64,000 nt of DNA from Streptomyces flaveus (GTDB taxonomy: Bacteria; Actinomycetota; Actinomycetes; Streptomycetales; Streptomycetaceae). Positions within the stretch are counted from its first letter, which is position 1. Every line of letters begins with the position of its first letter. The DNA is taken from assembly GCF_014647675.1 (NCBI RefSeq), contig NZ_BMPQ01000004.1:222613-286612 (forward strand), given 5' to 3'. The position numbers were made by a program, and so were the translations under genes. Below, one piece after another: positions 1 to 8,731 of the stretch. The notes under the pieces were generated by a model that worked only from the letters and a program-made list of their open reading frames with translations, made no database searches and had not been told where the DNA came from.

Positions 1-369
1 CCCCGACCACTGCTACCGGAATTCATTCGTAGTGCATCGGCCTTCAGTAGGTGACGCTGTCGGGGATCTTGAAGAGCGAGAGCTCAGGGGAGCAGGTGGC
101 GGCCGGACCCTGCTTCCCCAACGTCGGGCTGTTTCGCCTGATCAACGGCATGACGCGGTGTCTTCGTGGACTCCGTGAGGTCCAGGATCAGGCCCCTGTT
201 ACGGCTTCGCGAACGCCACAGCTGCGCCTCATGGTGCCGAAGTGCAGGATGGTGCCTATGTCAACCCGCAGTGAGCGTTAGCCCTTCCGGTGCCAGTTCG
301 AGAGATCTCCGCTCCGCGCCGTCGGCGGTGCTGGGACGGTGAAGTTCCATCGGACCGGAGGAGACCGAG
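1..369. other. Left-edge region without a recognisable gene
   Basis: I see no protein of recognisable family here on either strand. A short open frame at 51-281 has no family features. The last bases (about 354-363) carry the GGAGGAGA ribosome site of the transposase that follows. The left terminal inverted repeat of that insertion sequence should lie in this stretch, but I could not identify a convincing pair of repeats by eye. Confidence 0.5.
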
Positions 370-2214
370 TTGTGCATTCAGCCGCGTACCGGCTCGGAGG
401 TGCCGGAGCTGACTGTGAAGGTCGCCTGCGCCAGCAACCCGCAGGGCACCACTGCCATGGCCATCCGTGATCACCTCGACGGGCTGTGGCGGGACGAGGA
501 CTTCGCCGAGTGGTACCCGCGGGACGGCAAGCCGGGGCTCTCCCCGGCCCAACTGGCAACTGTGTCGGTCCTGCAGTTCCTCATGGAACTGTCCGACCGG
601 CAGGCCGCTGAGGCCGTCCGCTGCCGGATCGATTTCAAATACGCACTAGGGATGGAACTGGACGATCCCGGCTTCCATCACAGCGTCCTGACGGACTTCC
701 GCGAGCGCCTGACCAAGGACGACAGGGCTGACAGGCTCCTCGACCTCGTCCTGGAGCGGATCAAGGCTGTTGGTCTGGTCGCGGAGCGGGGACGGCAGAG
801 GACCGATTCCACGCACATCCTGAGCGCCGTCCGCGACCTGACACGCCTGGAGCTGGTCACCGAGGCCATGCGTACTGCCCTGGAGGAAATCGCACGTCAG
901 GCGCCACAGGAGCTGGTCGGGCTGGTCACGGAAGAGTGGGGCACACGCTACGGACGGGCTGCCCGGCTCGGCAGGAACCCGACCCGGCCGAAGACCCGTA
1001 TCAAGAACACCGGCGACGACGTGTATCTCCTGCTGCGTTACGTCCGCACCTACCTGCGCAGGCAGTGGCAGGGGTCGCAGGTCCAGGCGCTGCGGCAGAT
1101 CTTTCTGCAGAACTACTGGGTCGACGAGCGAGGGCGCGTCTGCTGGCGCGAACCCGGCGACGGCGAAGCCGGCCTGCCGCCCTCGTCGATCGCGATCGTT
1201 TCGCCCTACGACCTGACCTCCCGTTACGCCCGTCGCAATGACACGCGCTGGAAGGGGTTCTTGGCACACGTCACGGAGACATGCGACGACACCGCGGTGA
1301 ACATCATCACCGACGTGACCACTACTCCGGCCACGCTCTACGACATCAGGGCCCTGCCCGCCATCCACAAGCGGCTGGCCCAGCGGAGCCTTCTGCCTGG
1401 CGAGCATCTGGTCGACGGCGGATACACCTCGGTCGTGGAACAGGACCAGGTCGACCGCAAGCACGGGATCACTCTCGTGGGTCCGGTCCGTCAGAAGCGC
1501 ACCCGCCAGTCACGCAAGGGCAGCGTCTTCGACCGCGACGCCTTCACCATCGACTGGGAGCGGCAGCACGTCGTATGTCCGCAGGGCAAGCTGAGCCGGC
1601 AGTGGGCGACGCCGCCCGCGATCACTCCGTATATCCAGGTCAGGTTCTTGAAGGAGGACTGCGGCCAGTGCCCGGTCAAGTCCAGCTGCACCCGCAGCGA
1701 CCGGCGGACGTTGACCTTCCTGCCGCAGCAGCTCTACGAACGGAAGGCTGCCGCACGGGCCGCACAGCAGACCAGCCCGTGGAAGGCGAACTACGCGATG
1801 CGGGTCGGCATCGAGAGCACGGTTAACGAGTTCGTCAACGGCCACGGCATGCGACAAGCCCGCTACCGGAGCCAGCCGAAGGCCCACGTCCAGCACGTCC
1901 TCACCGCCATCGCCGTCAACATCGAGCGCGTCAACGCGGAGCTCACGACACCCACGGCAGAACGCACGCCCCGAACACCCACAGCGCTCCAGAGCTTCCT
2001 GGACTGGCAGCGCATCCCGAGGCCAACCGCATGGCGCACCGCAGGGAAGTCCTGGCCCTCGGTGCGTGAGGTCGTCGCATGCCAGAGCGGGGCCGGCCGG
2101 GACCGGCGGGCGCCGGGTGAGAAGACGATCACTCTCCAGGAAGGACACGCCGACGGACGGAAGGCGCTCAGACACCGAAGACTGACGGGCCGACCCCGCC
2201 ACAGATCATGCTGA
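370..2214 (+). CDS. IS1182-family transposase
   Basis: DDE transposase of the IS1182 type, which cuts and pastes its own element. The 614-residue length is slightly above the family's usual 450-560. The catalytic triad is visible: D in QRTDSTHI (about residue 145), D in LVDGGYTS (about 348) and E in GIESTVNEFVNGHGMRQARY (about 480). The cysteine-bearing insert CGQCPVKSSCTRS (about 437-449) is also typical. I chose the TTG at 370 because GGAGGAGA lies just upstream. The C-terminal 60 residues are rich in Arg and Pro and look like read-through beyond the domain. The gene ends only 16 bp before the Nur operator of the next gene, so the insertion sits immediately upstream of the sod promoter. The frame is intact and may be functional. 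Confidence 0.9.
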   Translation: MCIQPRTGSEVPELTVKVACASNPQGTTAMAIRDHLDGLWRDEDFAEWYPRDGKPGLSPAQLATVSVLQFLMELSDRQAAEAVRCRIDFKYALGMELDDPGFHHSVLTDFRERLTKDDRADRLLDLVLERIKAVGLVAERGRQRTDSTHILSAVRDLTRLELVTEAMRTALEEIARQAPQELVGLVTEEWGTRYGRAARLGRNPTRPKTRIKNTGDDVYLLLRYVRTYLRRQWQGSQVQALRQIFLQNYWVDERGRVCWREPGDGEAGLPPSSIAIVSPYDLTSRYARRNDTRWKGFLAHVTETCDDTAVNIITDVTTTPATLYDIRALPAIHKRLAQRSLLPGEHLVDGGYTSVVEQDQVDRKHGITLVGPVRQKRTRQSRKGSVFDRDAFTIDWERQHVVCPQGKLSRQWATPPAITPYIQVRFLKEDCGQCPVKSSCTRSDRRTLTFLPQQLYERKAAARAAQQTSPWKANYAMRVGIESTVNEFVNGHGMRQARYRSQPKAHVQHVLTAIAVNIERVNAELTTPTAERTPRTPTALQSFLDWQRIPRPTAWRTAGKSWPSVREVVACQSGAGRDRRAPGEKTITLQEGHADGRKALRHRRLTGRPRHRSC

Positions 2215-2230
2215 TGCATTTCAGTTGTTG

Positions 2231-2247
2231 TTGCAAGCTATTCGCAA
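2231..2247. promoter_or_regulatory. Nur-type nickel-responsive operator
   Basis: The sequence TTGCAA-GCTAT-TCGCAA fits the Nur box described in Streptomyces coelicolor (tTGCaa-N5-ttGCAA) at all but one position. It lies 55 bp before the superoxide dismutase start. In S. coelicolor, Nur with bound nickel represses the Fe-SOD gene sodF, so the site is in the expected place. This is a motif match by eye, not a binding result. Confidence 0.75.
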
Positions 2248-2301
2248 TAGAGGCATAGGGTGTCCCAGGACGATCACTCACCCGGAAAGGGGACGTGCCT
2301 G

Positions 2302-2910
2302 ATGGGCACCTACGCGCTTCCCGACATGCCCTACGACTACGCCGCACTGGAGCCGGCCATCACCGGGCAGATCCTGGAACTGCACCACGCCAAGCACCAC
2401 GCCGCCTACGTCAAGGGCGCCAACGACACCCTCGAACAGATCGCCGAAGCCCGTGACAAGGACCAGATCACCCCGACCTCGCTGGTCGGACTGGAGAAGA
2501 CCTTCGCCTTCAACCTCTCCGGCCACGTCCTGCACTCGATCTTCTGGCAGAACCTCTCCCCGGACGGCGGCGACCGCCCCGACGGGGCCCTCGCCGACGC
2601 CATCGACGAACACTTCGGCGGCTTCGAGCAGTTCAAGAAGCAGCTCACGGTCGCGACCGCGTCCGTCCAGGGCTCCGGCTGGGGCGTCCTGGCCTGGGAG
2701 CCCCTCGGCAAGCGCCTGATCATCGAGCAGGTCTACGACCACCACGGCAACGTCGGCCAGGGCAGTACCCCGCTCCTGGTCTTCGACGCCTGGGAACACG
2801 CCTACTACCTGCAATACAAGAACGTCCGCCCCGACTACGTCACCAAGCTGTGGGGCCTCGTCAACTGGGACGATGTCACCGCCCGCTATACCGCAGCAAC
2901 CAGCGCCTGA
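2302..2910 (+). CDS. sodF: Iron-type superoxide dismutase
   Basis: Cytoplasmic Fe (Fe/Zn) superoxide dismutase, converting superoxide to O2 and H2O2. It has 202 residues from the ATG at 2302, a normal length for the family. Metal ligands are recognisable: H in [10 protein letters not shown] (about 28), H in NLSGHVLHS (about 80), and D and H in [10 protein letters not shown] (about 163 and 167). I preferred ATG 2302 over the GTG 42 bp upstream because GGAAAGG precedes it and family members begin with this Tyr-Leu-Pro-rich stretch. The Nur box upstream implies repression when nickel is plentiful, when the Ni-SOD takes over. A strong hairpin follows, so it is probably monocistronic. It is not obviously linked to the catabolic genes. 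Confidence 0.93.
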   Translation: MGTYALPDMPYDYAALEPAITGQILELHHAKHHAAYVKGANDTLEQIAEARDKDQITPTSLVGLEKTFAFNLSGHVLHSIFWQNLSPDGGDRPDGALADAIDEHFGGFEQFKKQLTVATASVQGSGWGVLAWEPLGKRLIIEQVYDHHGNVGQGSTPLLVFDAWEHAYYLQYKNVRPDYVTKLWGLVNWDDVTARYTAATSA

Positions 2911-2931
2911 CCCAGCATCACAGCCTCGCCC

Positions 2932-2968
2932 GGCGGGCCGGGAAGCCACCATGGCTTCCCGGCCCGCC
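2932..2968 (+). terminator. Rho-independent-type hairpin after sodF
   Basis: A perfect 17-bp inverted repeat (arms 2932-2948 and 2952-2968) with a 3-base loop starts 22 bp after the sod stop codon. There is only a weak T run, as is usual for Streptomyces terminators. Confidence 0.8.
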
Positions 2969-3006
2969 TCGTTGTGAGGGCTTGTCCCGGCAGAGCCGGG
3001 CGGTGC

Positions 3007-3414
3007 TCATAGCGGCCGGTTCTGCTGTTCGATGTACTGCCTGACCACGGAGAGCGGGGCGCCGCCGACGGTTCCGGCGAAGTAGGAGCCGGACCAGAGC
3101 TTGTTGGCCCGCCAGTAGTGGCGTACCAGGTCGGGGAACTCCTGGCGCAGGCGGCGGGAGGAGACGCCCTTGAGGGAGTTGACCAGCTTGGTCACGGCGA
3201 CCTTGGGCGGGAAGTTCACCAGCAGGTGGACGTGGTTGTCCTCGCCGTTGAATTCCACCAGGTCGCACTCGAAGTCCGTGCACACGGATCGCATGATCTC
3301 CTCCATGCGCCTCAAGTGGGCATCGGTGAACACTCTGTGCCGGAACTTGGTCACGAAGACCAAGTGGACGTGCATCACGAAAGTACAGTGCCGACCAGTT
3401 CTGATCTTCTGCAT
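3007..3414 (-). CDS. tnpA: IS200/IS605 TnpA (Y1 HUH transposase)
   Basis: Small tyrosine transposase that cuts and rejoins single-stranded element ends. It has 135 residues from the ATG at 3414, normal for TnpA. The HUH motif is seen as H-V-H in EDNHVHLLVNF, and the catalytic tyrosine in VVRQYIEQQ near the C terminus. An in-frame ATG nine bases upstream (3423) is an alternative start. Starts further out would overlap tnpB heavily. The frame is intact, so it could mobilise this or related elements. Confidence 0.88.
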   Translation of the reverse strand: MQKIRTGRHCTFVMHVHLVFVTKFRHRVFTDAHLRRMEEIMRSVCTDFECDLVEFNGEDNHVHLLVNFPPKVAVTKLVNSLKGVSSRRLRQEFPDLVRHYWRANKLWSGSYFAGTVGGAPLSVVRQYIEQQNRPL

Positions 3415-3448
3415 TTCACCCATAACCCAAGTGTGTAGCGTGGCCGTC

Positions 3449-4676
3449 ATGCAGCTCCGGTACGCCTTCAGGTTGTACCCGGACCCCGGCCGGCAGAGGG
3501 CGTTGGCGAAGGCGTTCGGGTGCGCCCGTGTCGTGTTCAACGACGCGGTGCGTGTGCGTGAAGACGCCCGAAAGGCCGAGCAGCCGTTCCCGACGGCCGG
3601 TCAGCTGTCGAGGAAGCTGATCACCGAGGCGAAGCGGACAGCCGAGCGGTCCTGGCTCGGCGAGGTCTCCGCAGTGGTGCTCCAGCAGTCCCTGCGGGAC
3701 GCCGAGAGCGCGTACCGCAACTTCTTCGCCTCCCTCAAGGGCACGCGCAAGGGACCGAAGGTGGGAGCACCACGGTTGAAGTCCCGCAAGGACACGCGGC
3801 AGTCGATCCGGTTCACCGCCAACGCCCGCTGGCACCTCACCGACAACGGCCGGCTGAACCTGCCGAAGATCGGTCCGGTGAAGGTGAAGTGGTCCCGCAC
3901 GCTGCCCGTCACCCCCACCTCGGTCACCGTCATCAAGGACGCGGCCGGACGGTACTTCGCCTCCTTTGTCCTCGACACCGACCCCGCCGCCGACGCGGCC
4001 CGGATGCCGCAGACCGACCGCACCATCGGCATCGATCTCGGCCTGACCCTCCCCCACCGCGGTCCTCTCCGACGGCACGAAGATCGACTCCCCGCGCTTT
4101 TTGCGGCGCGCGGAGAAGAAGCTGAAGAAGGCCCACAAGGAACTGTCCCGCAAGCAGAAGGGATCAAAGAACCGGGCCAAGGCCCGCCTCAAGGTCGCCC
4201 GCGCCCACGCCGAAGTCGCTGACGCACGCCGTGAGTTCCACCACCAGCTCTCCACGAAGCTGATCTCCGAGAACCAAGGGATCGCCGTGGAAGACCTGTC
4301 GGTGGCGGGACTGGCCCGCACGAAGCTGAGCAAGTCCGTGCACGACGCCGGATGGTCATCGTTCATCAACATGCTCCAGTACAAGGCGGAACGGTACGGC
4401 CGCACCCTGGTCACGATCGGCCGGTTCACACCGACCTCCCAGACCTGCTCCACCTGCGGCGTCCAGGACGGACCCAAACCCCTGAACGTCCGGGAATGGA
4501 CCTGTACCGCCTGCGGCACCGTCCACGACCGGGACACCAATGCCGCGATCAACGTGAAGACGGCCGCCGGACTGGCGGTATCGGCCTGCGGAGCGCCGGT
4601 AAGACCAGGAGCAATCCCGGCACAGCGCGAAGAAACAGGAAGCCACGGATTCCCCGCCGGAAACTGCGCCGCGTAG
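3449..4676 (+). pseudogene. tnpB: tnpB, RuvC-like nuclease gene with a frameshift
   Basis: TnpB is the RNA-guided nuclease of IS605-type elements and the ancestor of Cas12. The frame starting at ATG 3449 (or GTG 3440) reads MQLRYAFRLYP through GIDLGLT (first RuvC Asp) and then breaks between about 4042 and 4065. The remainder reads in the next frame: VLSDGTKIDSPRFLRRAEKK, then VEDLSV (RuvC Glu), the zinc finger CSTCG...CTACG and HDRDTNAA (last RuvC Asp). All three catalytic motifs and the finger survive, so only one base is out of step, in a C-rich run near 4048-4055. It could be a real inactivating indel, a sequencing error, or programmed frameshifting; the last is least likely. Confidence 0.85.
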
Positions 4677-4737
4677 CGGCACAGTTTCCGGCGGAGAAGG
4701 CCAGAATCCCCGGGCTTCAGCCCGAGGTGCAAGTCAA
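4654..4737 (+). ncRNA. Candidate omega RNA (reRNA) scaffold at the IS605 right end
   Basis: In IS605 elements the 3' end of tnpB and the right end encode the guide RNA, whose spacer is the flanking DNA. Here a 13-bp perfect stem (4654-4666 with 4682-4694) overlaps the last tnpB codons. A second stem (4711-4724) follows, then TCAA at 4734-4737. The predicted guide would begin at 4738 and read into the 3' end of the P450 gene. This assignment is by position and folding only. The nuclease gene beside it is frameshifted. Confidence 0.5.
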
Positions 4738-5927
4738 CTGAGTGCTCCCGTCGTCACGGTGACCGGGAGGCTTTCCAGACCCCTGATGACGTTGTTGAGG
4801 TGCCGCCGTGGCGGGCCGGCCAGGTGGATCGCCTCTACGTGATCCAGCAGCGCCGACAGGATCGCGTTGCCCTCCACCCGTGCCAGTCCCTGGCCGGCAC
4901 AGGCGTGCACGCCGGAGCCGAACCCGACGTGGTCCATCGGCGCCCGGCCCACGTCGAACGTGTCCGGCTCCGGCCACTTGCGCGGATCCCGGTTGGCCGA
5001 GCCGAACAACATCGCCACCTGAGCCTGCGGCGGGATCGTGACGCCGTCGATCTCGACCGGCCGCGTCGTGCGGCGGAAGAACACCTGCACCGGTGATTCA
5101 AAGCGCACGACCTCCTCGAAAGCGGAACGGAGCAACGTCCGGTCGGAGCGCAGGGCCGTCCACGCGGCCGGGTGCTCGGCGAACAACCACAGCGCACTGC
5201 TGATCGCGTTGATCGTCGTGTCCATGCTCGCCACCAGGTACGCGCGCAACAGCCGTCCCACCTGGTGCTCCTCGATCACGCCCCGGTCGGCCGCCTGATA
5301 CAGCGCCTCGCCCCAGCCACCTGGCACGAGGTTGTCGCGGTTCATCATCGAGATGAGCTCCTCGAGCAGCCGGTCGGAGACCTGCACGGACGCCGTCGTC
5401 CGCTCGTTGAGGGGGCCGAAGGTGTTGAAGAACGCGTCGGCGAACACGAGCACTTCGTCCCGTGCGCGCAGGGGCATCCCGATCAGATCCGCCACCACCG
5501 TCAGCGGGAACACTCGCGCGAGATCACTCACGACGTCGAATGAACCGCGGGCCACCACGGACTCGACCAGCTCAGTGGCACGCCGGGCTATGCCGTCTCG
5601 CAGGCCCGCCAACGCACGCGGGGCCAGGCTCTCCGACAACACAGCGCGCAGCACTTCGTGCTCCGGCGGGTCCGTCGCCAGCACACCACCCCGGCGGCGT
5701 TCGTTCAGCGACGGCTCATAGCCCACGCTGTCCACGGAGGAGAACCGTTCGTGGTCGCGCAGCGCCGCCCGTACGTGCTCGTACCGGGGCAAGGCCCAGC
5801 AGTCGTAGCGCTCCAGGTACACGGCGGCGCCCGTCTCCCGCAACACCGCGTAGGCGGCGTAAGGATCGGTCAGAACATCGTCGGCGAAGATGTCCACATC
5901 GGATACCGGAGTAGCGGCCGTAGTCAT
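4734..5927 (-). CDS. Cytochrome P450
   Basis: Soluble bacterial P450 of 397 residues, a full length. Landmarks: I-helix VASMDTTINAI (about 233-243, with M-D in place of the commoner G-D/E), K-helix E-x-x-R in FEEVVRFESP, and the haem loop FGSGVHACAGQGLAR with the cysteine ligand near residue 345. It is close kin to the P450 at 55925-57118 in this window. It is the last gene of the minus-strand run FAH, FAH, SDR, P450, so a role in oxidising the same substrate is likely. No ferredoxin lies next to it. Its stop codon TGA occupies 4734-4736, inside the right-end tetranucleotide of the IS605 element, and its last five residues differ from its paralogue. The original C terminus was probably replaced. 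Confidence 0.92.
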   Translation of the reverse strand: MTTAATPVSDVDIFADDVLTDPYAAYAVLRETGAAVYLERYDCWALPRYEHVRAALRDHERFSSVDSVGYEPSLNERRRGGVLATDPPEHEVLRAVLSESLAPRALAGLRDGIARRATELVESVVARGSFDVVSDLARVFPLTVVADLIGMPLRARDEVLVFADAFFNTFGPLNERTTASVQVSDRLLEELISMMNRDNLVPGGWGEALYQAADRGVIEEHQVGRLLRAYLVASMDTTINAISSALWLFAEHPAAWTALRSDRTLLRSAFEEVVRFESPVQVFFRRTTRPVEIDGVTIPPQAQVAMLFGSANRDPRKWPEPDTFDVGRAPMDHVGFGSGVHACAGQGLARVEGNAILSALLDHVEAIHLAGPPRRHLNNVIRGLESLPVTVTTGALS

Positions 5928-6032
5928 CCTTGACTCCCATCATTCATCGCGGTGAAACCGCATCCGTTCGTGTGCGAAGCCTCGTTCGGGCCGCCCGGCA
6001 GCACGGTTGACCGGCCGTGGCCGGTGCTCTCC

Positions 6033-6833
6033 TCAGGCGCCGATCATGTTGAAGCCGCCGTCGGCGTTGAGGTAGACGCCGGTCATGTGGGCGGCGTCAT
6101 CAGTGGCGAGGAAGAGGGCGGTGCCCGCGAGTTCGGCCGGGCCGGGGATGCGGCCCATCGGGGTCTTGGCGATCATGTCTTCGCGGCGGCCGGACTTCCA
6201 GTCCGCCCGGCCCAGGAGCGTCTCGGTCTCGATGAAGCCGGGTGCGAAGGTGTTGACCCGTACGACAGGGGCGAAGGCCTGGGCGTAGGACTTGGTGATG
6301 CCGAGGATGCCGTACTTCGCGGCGGCGTACTGCGGGGCTCGCGCGCTGCCGCGCACGATGACGGTGGAGCCGATGTTGACGATCGCGCCGTGGCCCTGGT
6401 CCAGCATCCGGGCCCCGAACTCATGCGTGCAGAGCATGGTTCCCTTGATGTCCACGGCGAGTACGTGGTCGATGGACTCCTCGGTCAGGTCCCGCCAGGA
6501 CATCTGGTCGCCCGCCACATCACCGACGTTGTTGACCAGCACGTCGAGGCCGCCGAACTGGATGAACACCTCCTCTGCCATGCGGATGACGTCGGCGTGG
6601 ACGGCGATGTCGGCCTGCACGGTGAACGCCTCGCCGCCCACTTCCTTGATGCGGGCGACGGTCTTCTCGGCTCCGGCGGCCGAGCTGCGGTAGTGGACGG
6701 CGACTTGGGCGCCCTCCTGGGCGGCGCGGACGGCGATCTCGGCGCCGTAGCCGGTGCCGGCGCCGGTGACCAGGACGGTGCGGCCCTCGAAACGGCGGGG
6801 GATGGGCACGGGGGGCGGGGTGTGGTCGGACAT
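6033..6833 (-). CDS. SDR-family NAD(P)-dependent oxidoreductase
   Basis: Classical short-chain dehydrogenase/reductase of 266 residues. It shows the nucleotide-binding TGAGTGYG (about 24-31), NNVG (about 102-105), the active-site Ser in NIGSTVIV and YAAAK (Tyr/Lys of the catalytic triad, about 165-169), followed by the PGFIET loop. The likely reaction is oxidation of a secondary alcohol or reduction of a ketone in the pathway served by the neighbouring FAH hydrolases and P450. It sits about 100 bp from both neighbours on the same strand, with no terminator seen, so it is probably co-transcribed. Confidence 0.88.
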   Translation of the reverse strand: MSDHTPPPVPIPRRFEGRTVLVTGAGTGYGAEIAVRAAQEGAQVAVHYRSSAAGAEKTVARIKEVGGEAFTVQADIAVHADVIRMAEEVFIQFGGLDVLVNNVGDVAGDQMSWRDLTEESIDHVLAVDIKGTMLCTHEFGARMLDQGHGAIVNIGSTVIVRGSARAPQYAAAKYGILGITKSYAQAFAPVVRVNTFAPGFIETETLLGRADWKSGRREDMIAKTPMGRIPGPAELAGTALFLATDDAAHMTGVYLNADGGFNMIGA

Positions 6834-6936
6834 GCGGGTCCTTGTCTGCGATGGTCGGACGCGGGTTCCGGGGGCAGGGGTGACGGAGACAACCGGCGGG
6901 CTGTCGCGGCCCTCAGCCCTCAGACGGCTGGGCGGG

Positions 6937-7779
6937 TCAAGGGCCGGTGAAGTGCTGTCGGATCTCGCCGATGCCCTCGATGCGGCTGACGAGTACGTCG
7001 CCGTCGGTGAGGTAGCGCGGCGGGTTCATGCGGTTGCCGACGCCCGCCGGGGTGCCGGTGAAGACCAGGTCACCGGGGAAGAGCGGCAGCACGGCCGACA
7101 GCCGGGCGATGAGCTCAGGCACCGGGAAGATCATGGACTTCGTGCGGTCCTGCTGGACGGTCTCGCCGTTCAGCAGCCCGGTGATCTCCAGGTCGTCGGG
7201 GTCGTCGAGTTCGTCGGGGGTGACCAGGACGGGGCCGATGGGGCCGAAGCCGGGGAAGGACTTGCCCAGGCTGAACTGGGCTGGTTTTCCCTGGAGTTGG
7301 GTGACGCGTTCGGAGAGGTCCTGGCCCACGGCCAGGGCGGCCACCGCCTTCCAGGCGCGGTCCTCGCTCACCCGGTACGTCTCGCGCCCGATCACCGCGA
7401 CGAGTTCGACCTCCCAGTCGACCTTGCCCCGGGGGAGGGCGACGCTGGTGTGCGGGCCGGTGACGCAGGCCGGGAACTTGGTGAAGACGAGCGGTTCCTC
7501 GGGTGGAGTGAAGCCGGCTTCCGCGGCGTGCGGTGGGTAGTTGAGGGCCACGGCGAACACCTGGCGGGGGCGGGGCACCGGTGCGCCGAGCGCGGTGGGG
7601 TCGACCGGGATGTCGTACGCGTCCTCGGGCAGCCCGGCCGCCCAGTCGCGTAGGCGTGGCCAGTCCTCCAGCAGTGCCATCGGGTCGGTGGGCAGTCTGC
7701 CCCGGGACGCCCAGCGGACGTTGGCGGCCCGGTCGCCGCTGACCACGACGGTGCGGCCGTCGAGGACGCCGAGCCTCAC
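6937..7779 (-). CDS. Fumarylacetoacetate hydrolase (FAH) family protein
   Basis: FAH-fold enzyme of 280 residues. The family hydrolyses or decarboxylates 2,4-diketo acids and related ring-cleavage products using a divalent metal. Recognisable stretches are FAVALNYPPHAAEAG, the metal-site region DWEVELVAVIG (about 123-133), LAVGQDLSERV and SFPGFGPIGPVLVT, and the C-terminal FTGTPAGVG (about 248-256). The start codon overlaps the stop of the next FAH gene (ATGA at 7776-7779), showing translational coupling, so the two may act on successive intermediates or as a mixed complex. Exact substrate unknown. Diketo-acid steps of aromatic or sugar catabolism both fit. Confidence 0.88.
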   Translation of the reverse strand: MRLGVLDGRTVVVSGDRAANVRWASRGRLPTDPMALLEDWPRLRDWAAGLPEDAYDIPVDPTALGAPVPRPRQVFAVALNYPPHAAEAGFTPPEEPLVFTKFPACVTGPHTSVALPRGKVDWEVELVAVIGRETYRVSEDRAWKAVAALAVGQDLSERVTQLQGKPAQFSLGKSFPGFGPIGPVLVTPDELDDPDDLEITGLLNGETVQQDRTKSMIFPVPELIARLSAVLPLFPGDLVFTGTPAGVGNRMNPPRYLTDGDVLVSRIEGIGEIRQHFTGP

Positions 7780-8648
7780 CAGTCCACCTTCTCGGGTACG
7801 GGGGTCCCGTGCCCTTCCTGCCAGCTGACGATGGGCGTGCGCAGGACGCCGAGGCGCTCGACCTCGGCCTCGACGACGTCGCCGGGCTTGAGGTACATGT
7901 CCGGGTCGCCGCTGAAGCCGGCCACGCCCTGGATGGTTCCGGTGGTGATGAGGTCGCCCGCGCTGTAGCCCTGCGGGGAGTGGTAGGCGACCAGGTGCGG
8001 GATGGAGACCGACATGCGGTTGGTGTTGGACTTCTGCCGGACGACGCCGTTGACGCGCAGTTCCATGTCGAGGTTCTGCGGGTCGGGGATCTCGTCGGCG
8101 GTGACGATGTACGGGCCGACGGGGCAGAAGGTGTCGATGGCCTTGCAGAAGGAGAAGACCCCGGATGCCATCTCTCGGCGCTGGATGTCGCGGGCGGTGA
8201 TGTCGTTGAAGACGACGTAGCCGGCGATGTGGTCGGGCGCGTCGTCCACTCCGAAGAACTTGCCCGGCTTGCCGATGACGACGGCGATCTCCAGCTCGTA
8301 GTCCAGCTCGCTGGTGAGGTGTTCGGGGTAGATGACGGGCTCGTCGGGGCCGACGATCGCGTCGACGTTCTGGAAGAAGACGATGCCCTTGTGCATGGGG
8401 TGCGACCAGTCGACGTTCTTCGACTCGTCCTCGTGCTCACGGAAGTTGCCGGACGTATGGAAGAACTTCTTCGGCATGATCGGCGCGCGCAGCTTCACGT
8501 CGTCCAGCAGCAGCCGCTCACCGGTCTCCAGGACCTTGCCGTCGCGCTCGAAGTACTCCCGGGTGCTGCGGACTTCGAGGGGCAGCACGAGCCGTTCCTC
8601 GAGTTCCAGCCTGCCGACCCGCCCGTCGTCGAAGGTGATCAGCTTCAT
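7776..8648 (-). CDS. Fumarylacetoacetate hydrolase (FAH) family protein
   Basis: Second FAH-fold enzyme, 290 residues, of the 5-carboxymethyl-2-hydroxymuconate isomerase / 2-hydroxyhepta-2,4-diene-1,7-dioate isomerase type. Visible: FFHTSGNFREHEDES, the metal-binding LDYELEIAVVIG (about 113-124), VVFNDITARDIQRRE, and KAIDTFCPVGPYIV. It is the first gene of the operon. A candidate IclR operator lies 13 bp upstream (8661-8679), and a second palindromic stretch, AGTGAA-N7-TTCACT, overlaps it. Its specificity differs from the downstream FAH protein, judging from their low overall similarity. Confidence 0.88.
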   Translation of the reverse strand: MKLITFDDGRVGRLELEERLVLPLEVRSTREYFERDGKVLETGERLLLDDVKLRAPIMPKKFFHTSGNFREHEDESKNVDWSHPMHKGIVFFQNVDAIVGPDEPVIYPEHLTSELDYELEIAVVIGKPGKFFGVDDAPDHIAGYVVFNDITARDIQRREMASGVFSFCKAIDTFCPVGPYIVTADEIPDPQNLDMELRVNGVVRQKSNTNRMSVSIPHLVAYHSPQGYSAGDLITTGTIQGVAGFSGDPDMYLKPGDVVEAEVERLGVLRTPIVSWQEGHGTPVPEKVDW

Positions 8649-8660
8649 GGTTCTCTGCTT

Positions 8661-8679
8661 TCTTTCGAAGAGTGAAAGT
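8661..8679. promoter_or_regulatory. Candidate IclR operator, site 1
   Basis: TCTTTC-GAAGAGT-GAAAGT, a 19-bp imperfect palindrome. It has the same half-sites and spacing as three further sites at 9391, 11106 and 11243. It lies just upstream of the first FAH gene. Confidence 0.65.
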
Positions 8680-8731
8680 GATATTCACTGTGTGAACTTT
8701 GAGTTGAGTATTGAAGGGTCATCGTGGACTG

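Larger units (their letters stand above)
2986..4737. mobile_element. IS200/IS605-family element with divergent tnpA and tnpB
   Basis: The element consists of tnpA (minus) and tnpB (plus) diverging from about 3.43 kb. A CCCGGC-AGA-GCCGGG hairpin (2986-3000) lies just outside the tnpA stop and is the candidate left-end hairpin. The right end has a CGGGCT-TC-AGCCCG hairpin (4711-4724) followed 9 bases later by TCAA (4734-4737), the usual right cleavage tetranucleotide of IS605-type elements. The exact left boundary is uncertain; it should lie between the sod terminator (2968) and 2986. There are no target-site duplications, as expected for single-strand HUH transposition. The right end overlaps the stop codon of the neighbouring P450 gene. 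Confidence 0.75.

Noticed and set aside
1..2260. Terminal inverted repeats of the IS1182-family element
   Set aside because: I compared the sequence before 370 with that after 2214 and found only short scattered matches (such as TGCATC), not enough to set the ends.
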